Assembly: GCA_030824115.1 (NCBI GenBank)
Contig: JAVBYI010000019.1
Location: forward strand, 1 to 64,000
DNA length: 64,000 nt
Source: Rhodocyclaceae bacterium
Lineage (GTDB): Bacteria > Pseudomonadota > Gammaproteobacteria > Burkholderiales > Rhodocyclaceae
Direction of reading: 5' to 3'
Position numbers and translations under genes: made by a program. Shown in pieces: positions 1 to 9,771 of the stretch. Numbering within the stretch: position 1 is the first letter of the stretch; every line of letters starts with the position of its first letter. The notes under the pieces are model-generated. The model worked only from the letters and a program-made list of their open reading frames with translations, made no database searches and had not been told where the DNA came from.

Positions 1-576
1 ACGTTGATCACTCCAATTGCCCCTGCTCACAAATTGAGCAAGGTTAGCTAATCGAGGTGGGTCAGTTTTGGATAAGAATTTCCTGAAAAAGTGGGTCAGT
101 TGTGAACGGCCGTCAACAGCGGCCATCTTGACGGAAGCACATTCCGCGTAAGCATCATCCTCATGCTGTATGGTGCATGGCTCATAGCAGAGACGGTCCT
201 TGACCCAGTAATGGAACCGTCTGAATAGCAACGGGACATTTGTGGCATTCACTATTTTTTCCGACCAGACCAAGAGGGCCACGAATGTGTTCTCCTTCTT
301 CGGATGCTGTACTACATGGCCGTACCAGTAGGCGAAATCATCGACGTGAATGACGGCCAATATCTCCGGGCCGCCGGATGGGCCAACAGGTATTCCAAAT
401 GTTCGTTGAGCCACAACTAGACCCGTAGAGCATGAAGGGGAAGCTAAAAGAGCTTCCTCGACGGTGCGAACTGATGACTCAAGATCGGCGAGAACATTCG
501 GCTGTTTAGTACTTCTTGCGACTGTTTTGGTTATCTCGTTCGAGCAAATAACTGCAAGTCTATTTGTGCAACTCAT
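1..576 (-). CDS. Unrecognised protein, incomplete at the window edge
   Basis: An open frame starts at ATG 576-574 and runs without a stop to position 1 (192 codons), so its end lies outside the window. The start is well supported: GGAGG (complement of 583-587) lies 6 nt upstream, and the ATG overlaps the stop of the preceding small gene as ATGA, the usual sign of translational coupling. The translation is not low-complexity and has an aromatic stretch (HVDDFAYWYGHVV) and a basic/aromatic stretch (LLFRRFHYWVKDRLCYEPC). I recognise no family. The last ~35 codons read through a pair of GTGGGTCAGTT repeats (57-67, 91-101) that look like insertion-sequence ends, so the native C-terminus may be replaced. 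Base composition is more AT-rich than the core genes to the right, which suggests an acquired locus. Confidence 0.55.
   Translation of the reverse strand, partial: MSCTNRLAVICSNEITKTVARSTKQPNVLADLESSVRTVEEALLASPSCSTGLVVAQRTFGIPVGPSGGPEILAVIHVDDFAYWYGHVVQHPKKENTFVALLVWSEKIVNATNVPLLFRRFHYWVKDRLCYEPCTIQHEDDAYAECASVKMAAVDGRSQLTHFFRKFLSKTDPPRLANLAQFVSRGNWSDQR
57..101. repeat. Two 11-bp direct repeats, possible IS21-family end
   Basis: GTGGGTCAGTT occurs at 57-67 and again at 91-101. Repeated GGGTCA(A/G)TT blocks are typical of the termini of some IS21-family elements. No transposase is visible in the window, so this would be an end or a remnant of an element lying to the left. Confidence 0.3.
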
Positions 577-794
577 GATTGGCCTCCATGATGCGCTTGA
601 AGTGATGGATACCCATACCTGCTTGTGTTGTCATTCCGGTACGGCCATGTCTTAGCACTCAGAATCTCACCAAGGAACTCATGGACACCATCGGTGAGTT
701 CGGCAATAGCTGGAGTAGCCACATCTAGTGGCTCGACGTGCCCAATAGGATCAGTATTGAATACAGAAAGATCACACTCAAAGCCCTTCTTCAT
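573..794 (-). CDS. Small unrecognised protein (73 aa), first gene of a coupled pair
   Basis: The start is ATG 794-792, chosen because an ideal Shine-Dalgarno GGAGG (complement of 801-805) lies 6 nt upstream; an in-frame ATG further upstream lacks this. The protein begins MKKGFECDLSVFNTDPIG and is 73 residues long, acidic in the middle and His/Gly-rich at the end. No signal peptide, membrane segment or known domain is visible. Its stop overlaps the start of the next gene (ATGA at 576-573), so the two are probably translated as a unit. The pairing of a small protein and a larger partner with coupled starts resembles accessory two-gene modules such as toxin/antitoxin or immunity pairs, but that is inference only. 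Confidence 0.5.
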   Translation of the reverse strand: MKKGFECDLSVFNTDPIGHVEPLDVATPAIAELTDGVHEFLGEILSAKTWPYRNDNTSRYGYPSLQAHHGGQS

Positions 795-908
795 GGCAAA
801 CCTCCATATATACAATCGAGAAATGAAAGCCGGTTGATTTCGTCGATCAGTAACTGGTTGTGACGACGAACGGCGCTTAAGAATCAGTGCGCCAAATCAG
901 TTGCAAAT

Positions 909-949
909 GAGAAGGGAGCGCTAGCAGCTTTGGCTAGCGCTCCCTTCTC
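909..949. terminator. Long perfect hairpin, probable bidirectional terminator
   Basis: Positions 909-924 and 934-949 form a 16-bp perfect stem (GAAGGGAGCGCTAG / CTAGCGCTCCCTTC plus two flanking pairs) with a 9-nt loop. The plus strand continues with a T-rich tail (TTGTTGTTG). There is no plus-strand gene just upstream to terminate, so it may instead insulate the minus-strand gene pair at 794. Confidence 0.6.
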
Positions 950-1319
950 TTGTTGTTGCAGTCAGGAAATCTGTGGTTAGAAATTCTTAAATAGCGATGT
1001 GCGTCCCACCCCCTTTGCGGCAGCATATAGCGTTGAAGAGCCGCCTTGATTGGGACTTAACATAGAGGATGTCCTCTTTGGTCACTAATACTCCTGCATA
1101 TGCAGATGCTGATCGAGTGAATCTCTAAGGCTATCCAGTGCGCTGGTATGTTGAGCAATTCATCATGCTTGCGAATCATTCTCCATACCTGCGGTTCCTT
1201 TCTCTTGCGGTCATACAGGCGTGCTTATTAGCTTTCGTTTTGCAGTTTTCTGATTGCGTTCCGTTTTTCAATGGCCGCACTCCCTGAGGACGAGCATTGA
1301 AAAATTGGCGCAAGAAAAA

Positions 1320-1355
1320 TGAAGGGTGCGTTAGCCGAAGCTAGCGCACCCTTCA
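1320..1355. terminator. Second hairpin related to the one at 909-949
   Basis: Positions 1320-1334 and 1341-1355 pair over 15 bp with one G-T wobble and a 6-nt loop. The arm GAAGGGTGCGTTAG closely resembles the arm of the hairpin at 909-949. It lies downstream of nrdJ (minus strand, ends 1513) and could end its transcript. On the minus strand it is followed by ATTTTTCTTG, a suitable U-tract. Confidence 0.55.
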
Positions 1356-1393
1356 AACGTTTTACTCAGCCTTGGGAAACAGGTTGGCTTTCC

Positions 1394-1475
1394 GTTGCAA
1401 ACTATGGGCACTCATATTGCAAACTATGCCCTCCGTATTGCAAACTATGCCCTCCGTATTGCAAACTATGCCCTC
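1394..1475. repeat. 21-bp tandem repeat, about four copies
   Basis: The unit TATTGCAAACTATGCCCTCCG is present exactly at 1415-1435 and 1436-1456. It is followed by a 19-nt partial copy from 1457 and preceded by a degenerate copy (TTGCAAACTATGGGCACTCA) from about 1395. It lies between the nrdJ stop and the hairpin at 1320-1355. There are no spacers, so it is not a CRISPR. Confidence 0.85.
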
Positions 1476-1512
1476 TCCCACAATTTGAGTTGGGCCACAG
1501 ATGCGATGGATT

Positions 1513-4473
1513 CTACCCGCAAGCGCCGACAGCTCCGCAGGCCGTGCAGAAATCGCAACCATCCTTACGGATGACGGTGAGGTTGCCGCACTCGGCACAC
1601 AGCGAACCCTGGGTTACCTTGAGTTCGCCTTTTTCGCGTGGCGTTTCGAGGATGCCCATTTCGCGGGTCGGGTAGCCGTGCTCGTCAAGGATGCCCAGCA
1701 TCGCGTAACGGTGCATGATCAGGCGGGCGATGTAAGCTACCGTGGACGGCCAGTTCTGCTGCTTGTTCGAGCCGGGGACGCGGGCCATGAAGTCGCCAAG
1801 GGGCTCGGGGTAATTCAGGAGCTTGCGCAGCTTCATGCCGATCCAGGCCGGGTCCATCACACGCATGTCGAGCGAGAGCAGCTTGGTCAGGCCGTCGAGG
1901 GCGCGCGGGTAGTTGCCGGAAAGCCAGCAGGAGTAGGGGCGGGTGACGCCGTCGGGCAAGGTGATTTCCTTGAGGCCAAGGACGAATTCCTCGCGCGAGG
2001 CGGGGTTGGCGATGTCGACCGTCCAGGACAGCGTGCCATCGGTGCCCGTCTTGGGTTCGTCGCGGCTGAACATGCAATCGAGCACCGGGGTGGCATCATC
2101 GGTGGCCAGGGCGCCGAGTTGTTCGCAGCGATAGCGGATGACTTGGGCGAGCGCCGAGACCGGGCCGGGCATCATCTTCAGTTCGCCGTGGGGCGGCATG
2201 GCCATCTCGAAGGGCTCTTCGCCAATGGTGCTGGCGAGGACATCAAGTTTCAGTTTGAGCCAGGCCGGGTCATTGGCGCGCATGTCCATGGAGAGCGACT
2301 TGGCGACGGCGCCGAGGCCGCGCGGCTGCTCGGTACCATTGACCCAGACTTCGAAGGGCACGGCCTGACGGCGCTCGTTCTCGATCTGGCCGACAAACAG
2401 GGCAAACTCGCCATGTGGTGTCTCGATCATGTAGGTCCAGGCCGCATTGCCGTCGGTGAGCTTGGGGCGGCCGGGCCAGCGCAGGCTGGCGAGCACGGGG
2501 GCCGGTAGCGAACCGATCTTGAGGCGGCGGTTGGCGCCATCGATGGTGACATCCTGAGGCTGCTTCTGGCTCTGTGCCTGCTGGGCCTGCGGCTGCGGGT
2601 CGACCGACAGGACGCTGCCGAGCACGGCATTGGGGCGATAGGTGGCGAGTCCTTTCAGTCCGGACTTCCAGGCCTTCATGTAGAGGTTCTCGAAGTCGGC
2701 GTAGGGGTAGTCGGCCGGTACGTTGACCGTCTTGGATATCGATGTGTCGACGTAGGGAGCGACGGCAGCGACCATTTCCTCGTGGGCCTGGGCGGAGATT
2801 TCCAGTGCCGTGACGAAGTACTCCGGCAGCTTGGAGGTATCACCACCCTGATGTTTGAAGAGGCGCCAGGCGTAGTCTTCGACCGCGTAGATCTTGTGGG
2901 TGCCGTCGGCCATGCGCTTCTTGCGCTGGTAGGTCCAGGAGAAGGGCGGCTCGATGCCGTTCGAAGCATTGTCGGCGAAGGCCAGCGAGATCGTGCCGGT
3001 GGGCGCGATCGACAGCAGGTGGGAGTTGCGGATGCCGTGCTTCCTGATCTGGTCCTTGATGGCTTGCGGCAGACGCGAGGCGAAATTGCCGCCGGAAAGG
3101 TACAGGTCGGCATTGAACAGCGGGAAAGCACCGCGCTCCTTGGCCAGTTCGACGGAGGCCAGATAGGAACGGTCACGCAGGAATTCGGAAATCTTGGCGG
3201 CAGTCTGGCGGGCCTCATCGGTGTCGTAACGCAGGCCGAGCATGATCAGGGCGTCGCCGAGACCGGTGAAGCCCAAGCCGACGCGGCGCTTGTTGGCGGC
3301 TTCCTGCGCCTGTTGCGGCAGGGGCCAGTGGGTGGCGTCGAGGACGTTGTCGAGCATGCGGATCGACACATCGATGACCTTGCCAAAGCCGGCATAGTCG
3401 AAATCGGCGGTGGGGTCGAAGGCGTGGGTGATGAATTTGGTCAGGTTGATCGATCCGAGGCAGCAGCAGCCGTAGGGCGGCAGCGGCTGTTCGGCACAGG
3501 GGTTGGTCGCCTCGATCGTTTCGCAGTAGTTGAGGTTGTTGTCCTTGTTCATGCGGTCGATGAACAGAATGCCCGGTTCGGCATGGTCGTAGGTCGAACG
3601 CATGACCTGATCCCAAAGTTCGCGCGAGGGCACTTTGCGATAGACCCACAGGCCGTCGTCGCGCTGGTAGGCGCCGGCCTGCTTGACGTCGGTGCAGGGT
3701 TCGGCACGGTGCACCAGTTCGATATCCGCGCCCGACTCGACGGCCTGCATGAAGGCGTCTGTGACGCCGACCGAGATGTTGAAGTTGGTCAGGTCGCCCT
3801 GATCCTTGGCATGGATGAAGGCTTCGATATCGGGGTGGTCGCAGCGCAGGACACCCATCTGGGCGCCGCGGCGCGAACCGGCCGACTCGACGGTTTCACA
3901 GGAGCGGTCGAACACGCGCATGTAGGAAACGGGGCCGGAGGCGCGCGACTGGGTACCCTTGACGTGGGCGCCGACCGGGCGGATGGAGGAAAAGTCATAA
4001 CCGACGCCGCCGCCACGACGCATGGTTTCGGCGGCCTGCGATAGGGCGGTATAGATGCCGGGACGGTCATCGACGATTTCCGAGATCGAATCGCCAACCG
4101 GCTGCACGAAACAGTTGATCAGCGTGGCGCACAGGTCGGTACCGGCCGCCGAGTTGATCCGGCCGGCAGGGACGAAGCCATTTTCCTGGGCGTCGAGGAA
4201 GCGCGGCTCCCAGAGGGTGGCCTTGTCCTCGGTCTCGATGCTGGCCAAGGCGCGGGCGACGCGGCTACGCACATCGCGCACGTCGCGTTCGTTGCCCTTG
4301 GCGTATTTTTCCAGCAGTACTTCGCCGGAGATTTCCTGTGGCAGGGGCAAACCCAGTTGCCCGGTGTATTCCTGGGCGTTTTCCTGAAGGCTATCGGCAG
4401 TCGTCTGGTCCATGGTCATATTCAATGTGTCTGACGGGTTGGTCGGTTCTGATTTACGGGAGCGGCGAAGCAT
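1513..4473 (-). CDS. nrdJ: Adenosylcobalamin-dependent (class II) ribonucleotide reductase
   Basis: Reduces ribonucleotides to deoxyribonucleotides using a cobalamin-generated thiyl radical; it needs neither oxygen nor a separate radical subunit. The class I/II barrel is clear: the first redox cysteine in [11 protein letters not shown], the active-site Asn-Cys-Glu triad in [12 protein letters not shown] near residue 325, and SINLTKF just after. The C-terminus holds a CxxC...CxxC ribbon ([13 protein letters not shown]). Between barrel and ribbon there are two tandem TSCPD-like copies (PFEVWVNG... and PYSCWLSG..., each leading into a S-LSMDMR / DPAW block). I start at 4473 (986 aa) because AGGAGG (complement of 4481-4486) sits 7 nt upstream; a longer frame from 4512 has no such site. 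Two NrdR-box-like sites upstream suggest NrdR control. Confidence 0.95.
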   Translation of the reverse strand: MLRRSRKSEPTNPSDTLNMTMDQTTADSLQENAQEYTGQLGLPLPQEISGEVLLEKYAKGNERDVRDVRSRVARALASIETEDKATLWEPRFLDAQENGFVPAGRINSAAGTDLCATLINCFVQPVGDSISEIVDDRPGIYTALSQAAETMRRGGGVGYDFSSIRPVGAHVKGTQSRASGPVSYMRVFDRSCETVESAGSRRGAQMGVLRCDHPDIEAFIHAKDQGDLTNFNISVGVTDAFMQAVESGADIELVHRAEPCTDVKQAGAYQRDDGLWVYRKVPSRELWDQVMRSTYDHAEPGILFIDRMNKDNNLNYCETIEATNPCAEQPLPPYGCCCLGSINLTKFITHAFDPTADFDYAGFGKVIDVSIRMLDNVLDATHWPLPQQAQEAANKRRVGLGFTGLGDALIMLGLRYDTDEARQTAAKISEFLRDRSYLASVELAKERGAFPLFNADLYLSGGNFASRLPQAIKDQIRKHGIRNSHLLSIAPTGTISLAFADNASNGIEPPFSWTYQRKKRMADGTHKIYAVEDYAWRLFKHQGGDTSKLPEYFVTALEISAQAHEEMVAAVAPYVDTSISKTVNVPADYPYADFENLYMKAWKSGLKGLATYRPNAVLGSVLSVDPQPQAQQAQSQKQPQDVTIDGANRRLKIGSLPAPVLASLRWPGRPKLTDGNAAWTYMIETPHGEFALFVGQIENERRQAVPFEVWVNGTEQPRGLGAVAKSLSMDMRANDPAWLKLKLDVLASTIGEEPFEMAMPPHGELKMMPGPVSALAQVIRYRCEQLGALATDDATPVLDCMFSRDEPKTGTDGTLSWTVDIANPASREEFVLGLKEITLPDGVTRPYSCWLSGNYPRALDGLTKLLSLDMRVMDPAWIGMKLRKLLNYPEPLGDFMARVPGSNKQQNWPSTVAYIARLIMHRYAMLGILDEHGYPTREMGILETPREKGELKVTQGSLCAECGNLTVIRKDGCDFCTACGAVGACG

Positions 4474-4534
4474 AGCGGCACCTCCTGAAGGATCAAAGAG
4501 AAAAATTTTCACTCCCTTATAAAACAGTAAGTTA

Positions 4535-4581
4535 TGAAAATATCTAGTGGCTGATGGAATTTATACCACTACATCTAGTAG
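4535..4581 (-). promoter_or_regulatory. Pair of NrdR-box-like sites upstream of nrdJ
   Basis: Box 1 at 4566-4581 reads CCACTACATCTAGTAG and is nearly palindromic. Box 2 at 4535-4550 keeps the right half (ATCTAGTGG) with a weaker left half. Their centres (4573.5 and 4542.5) are exactly 31 bp apart. NrdR operators are known as two 16-bp imperfect palindromes about 31 bp apart, so the geometry supports the call. A TATAAAT sequence lies between them on the minus strand and may be the -10 element. Confidence 0.65.
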
Positions 4582-4794
4582 GTTCCTGGAGGGGAAAAGC
4601 GCGCGAAAAATCAGTCTGTTGGGGTGTTTGCTTGATGTTTGGCGGCATTTTAAATTGCTGCGGTGCGGCAAAAATGACCGGATGGTGGGGGTTGACTTGT
4701 CATGGACTTGGCGCCCAAGGCCACCGATGCAGGGGGTTGATGGCGCGGGTAATATGACCAAAGTCAGGAAATCCGCTTCTTTTGATGGTTTCCA

Positions 4795-4824
4795 TTGAGT
4801 GGTAGCAGGTAAACTGCTTATATA
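4795..4824 (+). promoter_or_regulatory. Possible sigma-70 promoter for the HD-hemerythrin pair
   Basis: TTGAGT at 4795-4800 and TATATA at 4819-4824 are separated by 18 bp, about 70 bp upstream of the TTG start at 4895. Only the spacing and the AT-rich -10 support it. Confidence 0.3.
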
Positions 4825-4894
4825 AAAAGTGATCTGTGCCGTAATAGAGGAGGCATGGGCCGAACTGATGGTTCCAGCACATTGAAAGGCTGGC

Positions 4895-5806
4895 TTGGCA
4901 GACATACCTTCTCTGGAGATCGGTAACAGCCGCGATTTCGGCGAAGTTCGCGCCGAGGTGGTCCGGCTCGTGCGTGCCATTCGTCCTGGTCACGATATGG
5001 GCTATATCGACCATGCCTTTTCTCTGGCCGAAACAGCCAGCCAGGGGCTGTTGCTCGGTTATTCCAGTCTGCTCACGCCCTATCATGATCATGGCCACAT
5101 GCTGGAAGTGGTTTTATGCAGTGTGCGGCTCTTGCATGGTCTGCACCTGGCGGGCGAAGTTATCGACGATCTGACCATCGACGCCTGCATCGTCGGTGCG
5201 TTGCTGCACGATACCGGCTACCTGATGAGCAATGATGAGGTGAGCGGCACCGGGGCGCAATTCACGATTACCCATGTGGTGCGCAGCGCCGTCTTTGCCG
5301 AGACCCAGTTGGTGGATGTTTTGCCGTCGGACCTGATGGTGGCAACCAGCAAAGTGATTTTGACGACCGATCACCGTCCGGTGGCGGTGATGCCCGAGTT
5401 CAGTTCGCGAGCCCAGCGCATCGCCGCGCAGGTTACCGCGACGGCCGACCTGATCGGTCAGATGGCCAATCGCGAATACCTTGAACGCCTGCTGCTGCTT
5501 TACTATGAGTTTAACGAGGCGGGCATCACGCTTTTCAAGGATGTGCACGATTTGCTGGAAAAAACCGGCAGTTTCTACAAGATGATGAGTGGCCGTATTC
5601 AGCGCGAACTGGGCAATTTGACGCCGCATTTGACCAAGCATTTCGACCAGGCGCGCGGCGTGCGGCGTAACTACTATGTCGAGTCGATCAATCGCAACCT
5701 GAACTATCTTGGCAACCTGGTCAAGGAAGAGCGCCAGCGCCGTCTGGATCGGCTTAAACGTGGCGGCATCGTCGACAAGGCGCTGCACTTACTGGAAACA
5801 CCATAA
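4895..5806 (+). CDS. HD-domain phosphohydrolase-like protein
   Basis: A 303-residue soluble protein with an HD-type metal-binding core: HDHGHM near residue 64 and the diagnostic LLHDTGY near residue 105, followed by ITHVVRSAVFAE. HD proteins hydrolyse nucleotides or cyclic dinucleotides or act as degenerate sensors; the substrate here cannot be read from sequence. The only in-frame start before the conserved region is TTG 4895, because a stop lies just upstream at 4883; AAAGG sits 5 nt before it. The C-terminal third is helical and charged. It is followed after 4 nt by a bacteriohemerythrin gene on the same strand, so the two are probably co-transcribed and may form an oxygen- or redox-linked signalling pair. 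Confidence 0.75.
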   Translation: MADIPSLEIGNSRDFGEVRAEVVRLVRAIRPGHDMGYIDHAFSLAETASQGLLLGYSSLLTPYHDHGHMLEVVLCSVRLLHGLHLAGEVIDDLTIDACIVGALLHDTGYLMSNDEVSGTGAQFTITHVVRSAVFAETQLVDVLPSDLMVATSKVILTTDHRPVAVMPEFSSRAQRIAAQVTATADLIGQMANREYLERLLLLYYEFNEAGITLFKDVHDLLEKTGSFYKMMSGRIQRELGNLTPHLTKHFDQARGVRRNYYVESINRNLNYLGNLVKEERQRRLDRLKRGGIVDKALHLLETP

Positions 5807-5810
5807 AGAT

Positions 5811-6179
5811 ATGTCTACAGAAACGCTGAACGCCTTGCAATATCAACATCAACAGGTGATGCTGTGTATGGGTGAGTTCTCGCGCCTGCTGTATACAACA
5901 GACCAGCGTGCGGCAACGGCGGAAAGTCTGATGAGCGTGATTACCGAGGTCAGCATGCACTTCGGCTTCGAAGAATCACTAATGGAGGCGGGTGCCTATG
6001 TGGAGTTTGACCACCACCGCCGCCAGCATCTGGGCATCATGACCGAGTTGGGCTTGATGATCGATCGTCTGGAGAGCGGCATGGGGCTGTCGGAGCTGGC
6101 GCGCGGGGTGGACTTTCTGCTCCACTGGTACGAGCAGCATATCGCCAGCAGCGATTGCGCGCTCGAAGCTTGGCTGCGT

Positions 6180-6191
<12 letters not shown>
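5811..6191 (+). CDS. Bacteriohemerythrin
   Basis: A 126-residue single-domain hemerythrin, a four-helix bundle with a di-iron site that binds O2. The ligand pattern is visible in order: His in QYQHQQVM, HFGFEESLM, the HHRRQH cluster, and HWYEQHIASSD with the closing Asp. I start at ATG 5811, 4 nt after the HD gene stop; a longer frame from 5709 overlaps that gene and has no support. Its last 12 bases overlap the end of the convergent uup gene. Stand-alone hemerythrins in this group are thought to store or deliver oxygen or to serve chemosensory pathways. Confidence 0.88.
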
Positions 6192-8102
<1,911 letters not shown>

Positions 8103-8105
8103 GGG

Positions 8106-8978
8106 TCAGGAACGTTTAAGCAGCTTGCGGCCTGCCTCGAATACGCTGAGTGCCAGCGCGCCGGCAACGATGCCGACCAGCATGTCGCCCAGCGGCGGCA
8201 GGAGAATGTGCAATACACCGCTGTCGCCGGCCAGCGCCTCGATGGTGTGGTGCACCGCCGGCAGGCCGTGGCTGAGAATGCTGCCGCCGACCAGAAACAT
8301 GGCGGCGGTGCCGACGACGGCGAGGGTTTTCATCAGGCGCGGGGCGGCGAGTAGCAGGCCGCGTCCGAGCGCACGCGCAAACGTATTCGTCTTGCCGACC
8401 AGATACAGGCCGGCGTCGTCGAGCTTGACGATGCCGGCGACCAGTCCATAGACGCCCACGGTCATCAGCGCGCCGATGCCGGCGAGGACGGCCACTTGCG
8501 TCATGAAGGGCTTGTCGGCGACGGTGCCGAGGGCGATGACGATGATTTCGGCCGAGAGGACGAAATCGGTGCGGATGGCGCCCTGGATCTTGTCGGCCTC
8601 GGTACTTTCTTCCTCAGGTTTTCCGACAGTCTCGTCGGCTTTGTGCAGAAACTTGTGGGCCAGCTTTTCCACGCCTTCAAAGCACAAGTAGAGCCCGCCG
8701 ATCATCAGCAGCGGGGTGACCAGCGCCGGCACGAAGGCGCTGATGGCCAGTGCGGCAGGGACGAGGATGGCCTTGTTTTTCAGCGAACCGACGGCGACGG
8801 CCCAGACCACGGGTAGTTCGCGATCAGCGTTGACGCCGGAAACCTGCTGGGCGTTGAGCGCCAGATCGTCGCCGAGGACACCGGCGGTTTTCTTCGCCGC
8901 GACTTTGGTCATCGCGGCAACATCGTCGAGGATCGACGCGATGTCGTCGATCAGGGCAAGCAGGCTGGCTCCGGCCAT
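8106..8978 (-). CDS. DUF808 (YedI-type) inner-membrane protein
   Basis: A 290-residue multi-pass membrane protein. It opens with MAGASLLALIDDIASILDDV and the segment TKVAAKKTAGVLGDDLALNA, the hallmark of the DUF808/YedI family, whose function is unknown. At least five hydrophobic segments are visible, including PAALAISAFVPALVTPLLMI and a C-terminal one ending DMLVGIVAGALALSVF. Length agrees with the family (about 290-320). It lies 3 nt upstream of uup on the same strand. Confidence 0.88.
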   Translation of the reverse strand: MAGASLLALIDDIASILDDVAAMTKVAAKKTAGVLGDDLALNAQQVSGVNADRELPVVWAVAVGSLKNKAILVPAALAISAFVPALVTPLLMIGGLYLCFEGVEKLAHKFLHKADETVGKPEEESTEADKIQGAIRTDFVLSAEIIVIALGTVADKPFMTQVAVLAGIGALMTVGVYGLVAGIVKLDDAGLYLVGKTNTFARALGRGLLLAAPRLMKTLAVVGTAAMFLVGGSILSHGLPAVHHTIEALAGDSGVLHILLPPLGDMLVGIVAGALALSVFEAGRKLLKRS

Positions 8979-9024
8979 GGGAGGTTTCCGGGGGAGATCA
9001 AAGGGCGCTATTTAACCCGAAAGC

Positions 9025-9048
9025 GCCGTCCCGCCAGCGCCGACATTT
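9025..9048 (+). repeat. Dispersed 24-bp repeat, copy 2 (at the rutE stop)
   Basis: Full-length match ending in ACATTT. Its last two bases form part of the TAA stop codon of the minus-strand nitroreductase gene. Confidence 0.9.
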
Positions 9049-9631
9049 ACAGAATCTTGCAGACTTCATCAAAGCCCGGACGTGGACTGCGCGGGAAAAG
9101 TTGCGCGGGGTCGCCATAACCCAGGTTACAGATGAAGTTGGTCTTGATACGTGTGCCGGCAAAGAACTCGGCATCGACCTTGGCGGCGTCGAAGCCCGAC
9201 ATCGGTCCGCAGTCGAGGCCGAGGGCGCGGGCGGCCAGCATGAAGTAGGCGCCCTGCAGGCTGCTGTTGCGGAAGGCCGTGGTGTCGATCAAGGCGTCGT
9301 TGCCGACAAACCAGGATTTCGCGTCGGTGTGGGGAAACAGCTTCGGCAGGGTGTCGGGAAAGTCGAGATCCATGCCGAGGAGAGCGGTCACCGGGGCAGC
9401 TTCGGTTTTGGCACGATTGCCTTCCATCATCAGCGGCAGCAGGCGGGTCTTGGCTTCTGGCGATTTCACATAGACCACACGCAGGGGCCAGCAGTTGGCG
9501 CTGGTGGGGCCCCATTTCATCAGGTCGTGAAGTTCGCCGAGCAGGCTGTCGGCCACCGGTTTATCGAGCCAGCCATTGTGGGTGCGGGCATTGCGAAAGA
9601 GTTGGTCAAGGACGGCGGCAGCGATGGGCAT
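9047..9631 (-). CDS. rutE: Nitroreductase family, malonic semialdehyde reductase RutE-like
   Basis: A 194-residue FMN-dependent reductase. It carries the RutE/HadB subgroup signatures [12 protein letters not shown] at the N-terminus, [15 protein letters not shown] for FMN contact, and the C-terminal [21 protein letters not shown]. RutE reduces malonic semialdehyde to 3-hydroxypropionate at the end of the Rut pyrimidine pathway, but no other rut gene is nearby. A general nitro- or aldehyde-reductase role is therefore equally possible. The gene stands alone, and a dispersed repeat copy overlaps its stop. Confidence 0.85.
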   Translation of the reverse strand: MPIAAAVLDQLFRNARTHNGWLDKPVADSLLGELHDLMKWGPTSANCWPLRVVYVKSPEAKTRLLPLMMEGNRAKTEAAPVTALLGMDLDFPDTLPKLFPHTDAKSWFVGNDALIDTTAFRNSSLQGAYFMLAARALGLDCGPMSGFDAAKVDAEFFAGTRIKTNFICNLGYGDPAQLFPRSPRPGFDEVCKIL

Positions 9632-9771
9632 GGATATCTCCGGGGTACAAAACCCTTATGTAGTGTCGTCCCTGTCACTTTCAATGGCAATCAGGGACAG
9701 CATAAAGCGGGGCTTGCCCGTAGAATCCATAGATCGAAAATGGGAATACTTGGGGAGCGGCATGGGGAGCC

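Larger units (their letters stand above)
795..1512. other. 718-bp stretch without a supported gene
   Basis: No convincing coding region is present on either strand. It contains the upstream region of the 794-to-edge gene pair, two related hairpins (909-949 and 1320-1355) and a 21-bp tandem repeat (1394-1475). A 55-codon open stretch on the minus strand (1224-1057) has protein-like composition but no good start and is probably a remnant. Confidence 0.6.
4474..4894. other. 421-bp intergenic region between divergent nrdJ and the HD gene
   Basis: It contains the nrdJ control region (boxes at 4535-4581) and, near the other end, a possible promoter for the HD-domain gene. The middle (about 4600-4790) shows no supported gene or RNA. 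I looked for a cobalamin riboswitch, which would fit a B12 enzyme, and did not see a B12-box (GCCACTG). Confidence 0.5.

Noticed and set aside
1057-1224. 55-codon minus-strand stretch with protein-like composition
   Set aside because: It lacks a supported start and an identifiable family; stop codons lie directly upstream. Probably a remnant.
1394-1475. CRISPR-like tandem array
   Set aside because: The units are directly adjacent with no spacers, and no cas genes are present.
1501-2508. Long plus-strand reading frame opposite nrdJ
   Set aside because: It is the antisense shadow of a high-GC gene; nrdJ on the other strand has full family motifs, and this frame has no recognisable protein features.
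4474-4894. Cobalamin riboswitch upstream of the B12-dependent reductase
   Set aside because: No B12-box or suitable core was seen; the NrdR-like boxes explain the conserved-looking part.
4855-4926. 23-codon plus-strand ORF preceded by AGGAGG
   Set aside because: The Shine-Dalgarno-like sequence is only 1 nt from the ATG and the ORF overlaps the HD gene start; too weak to call a leader peptide.
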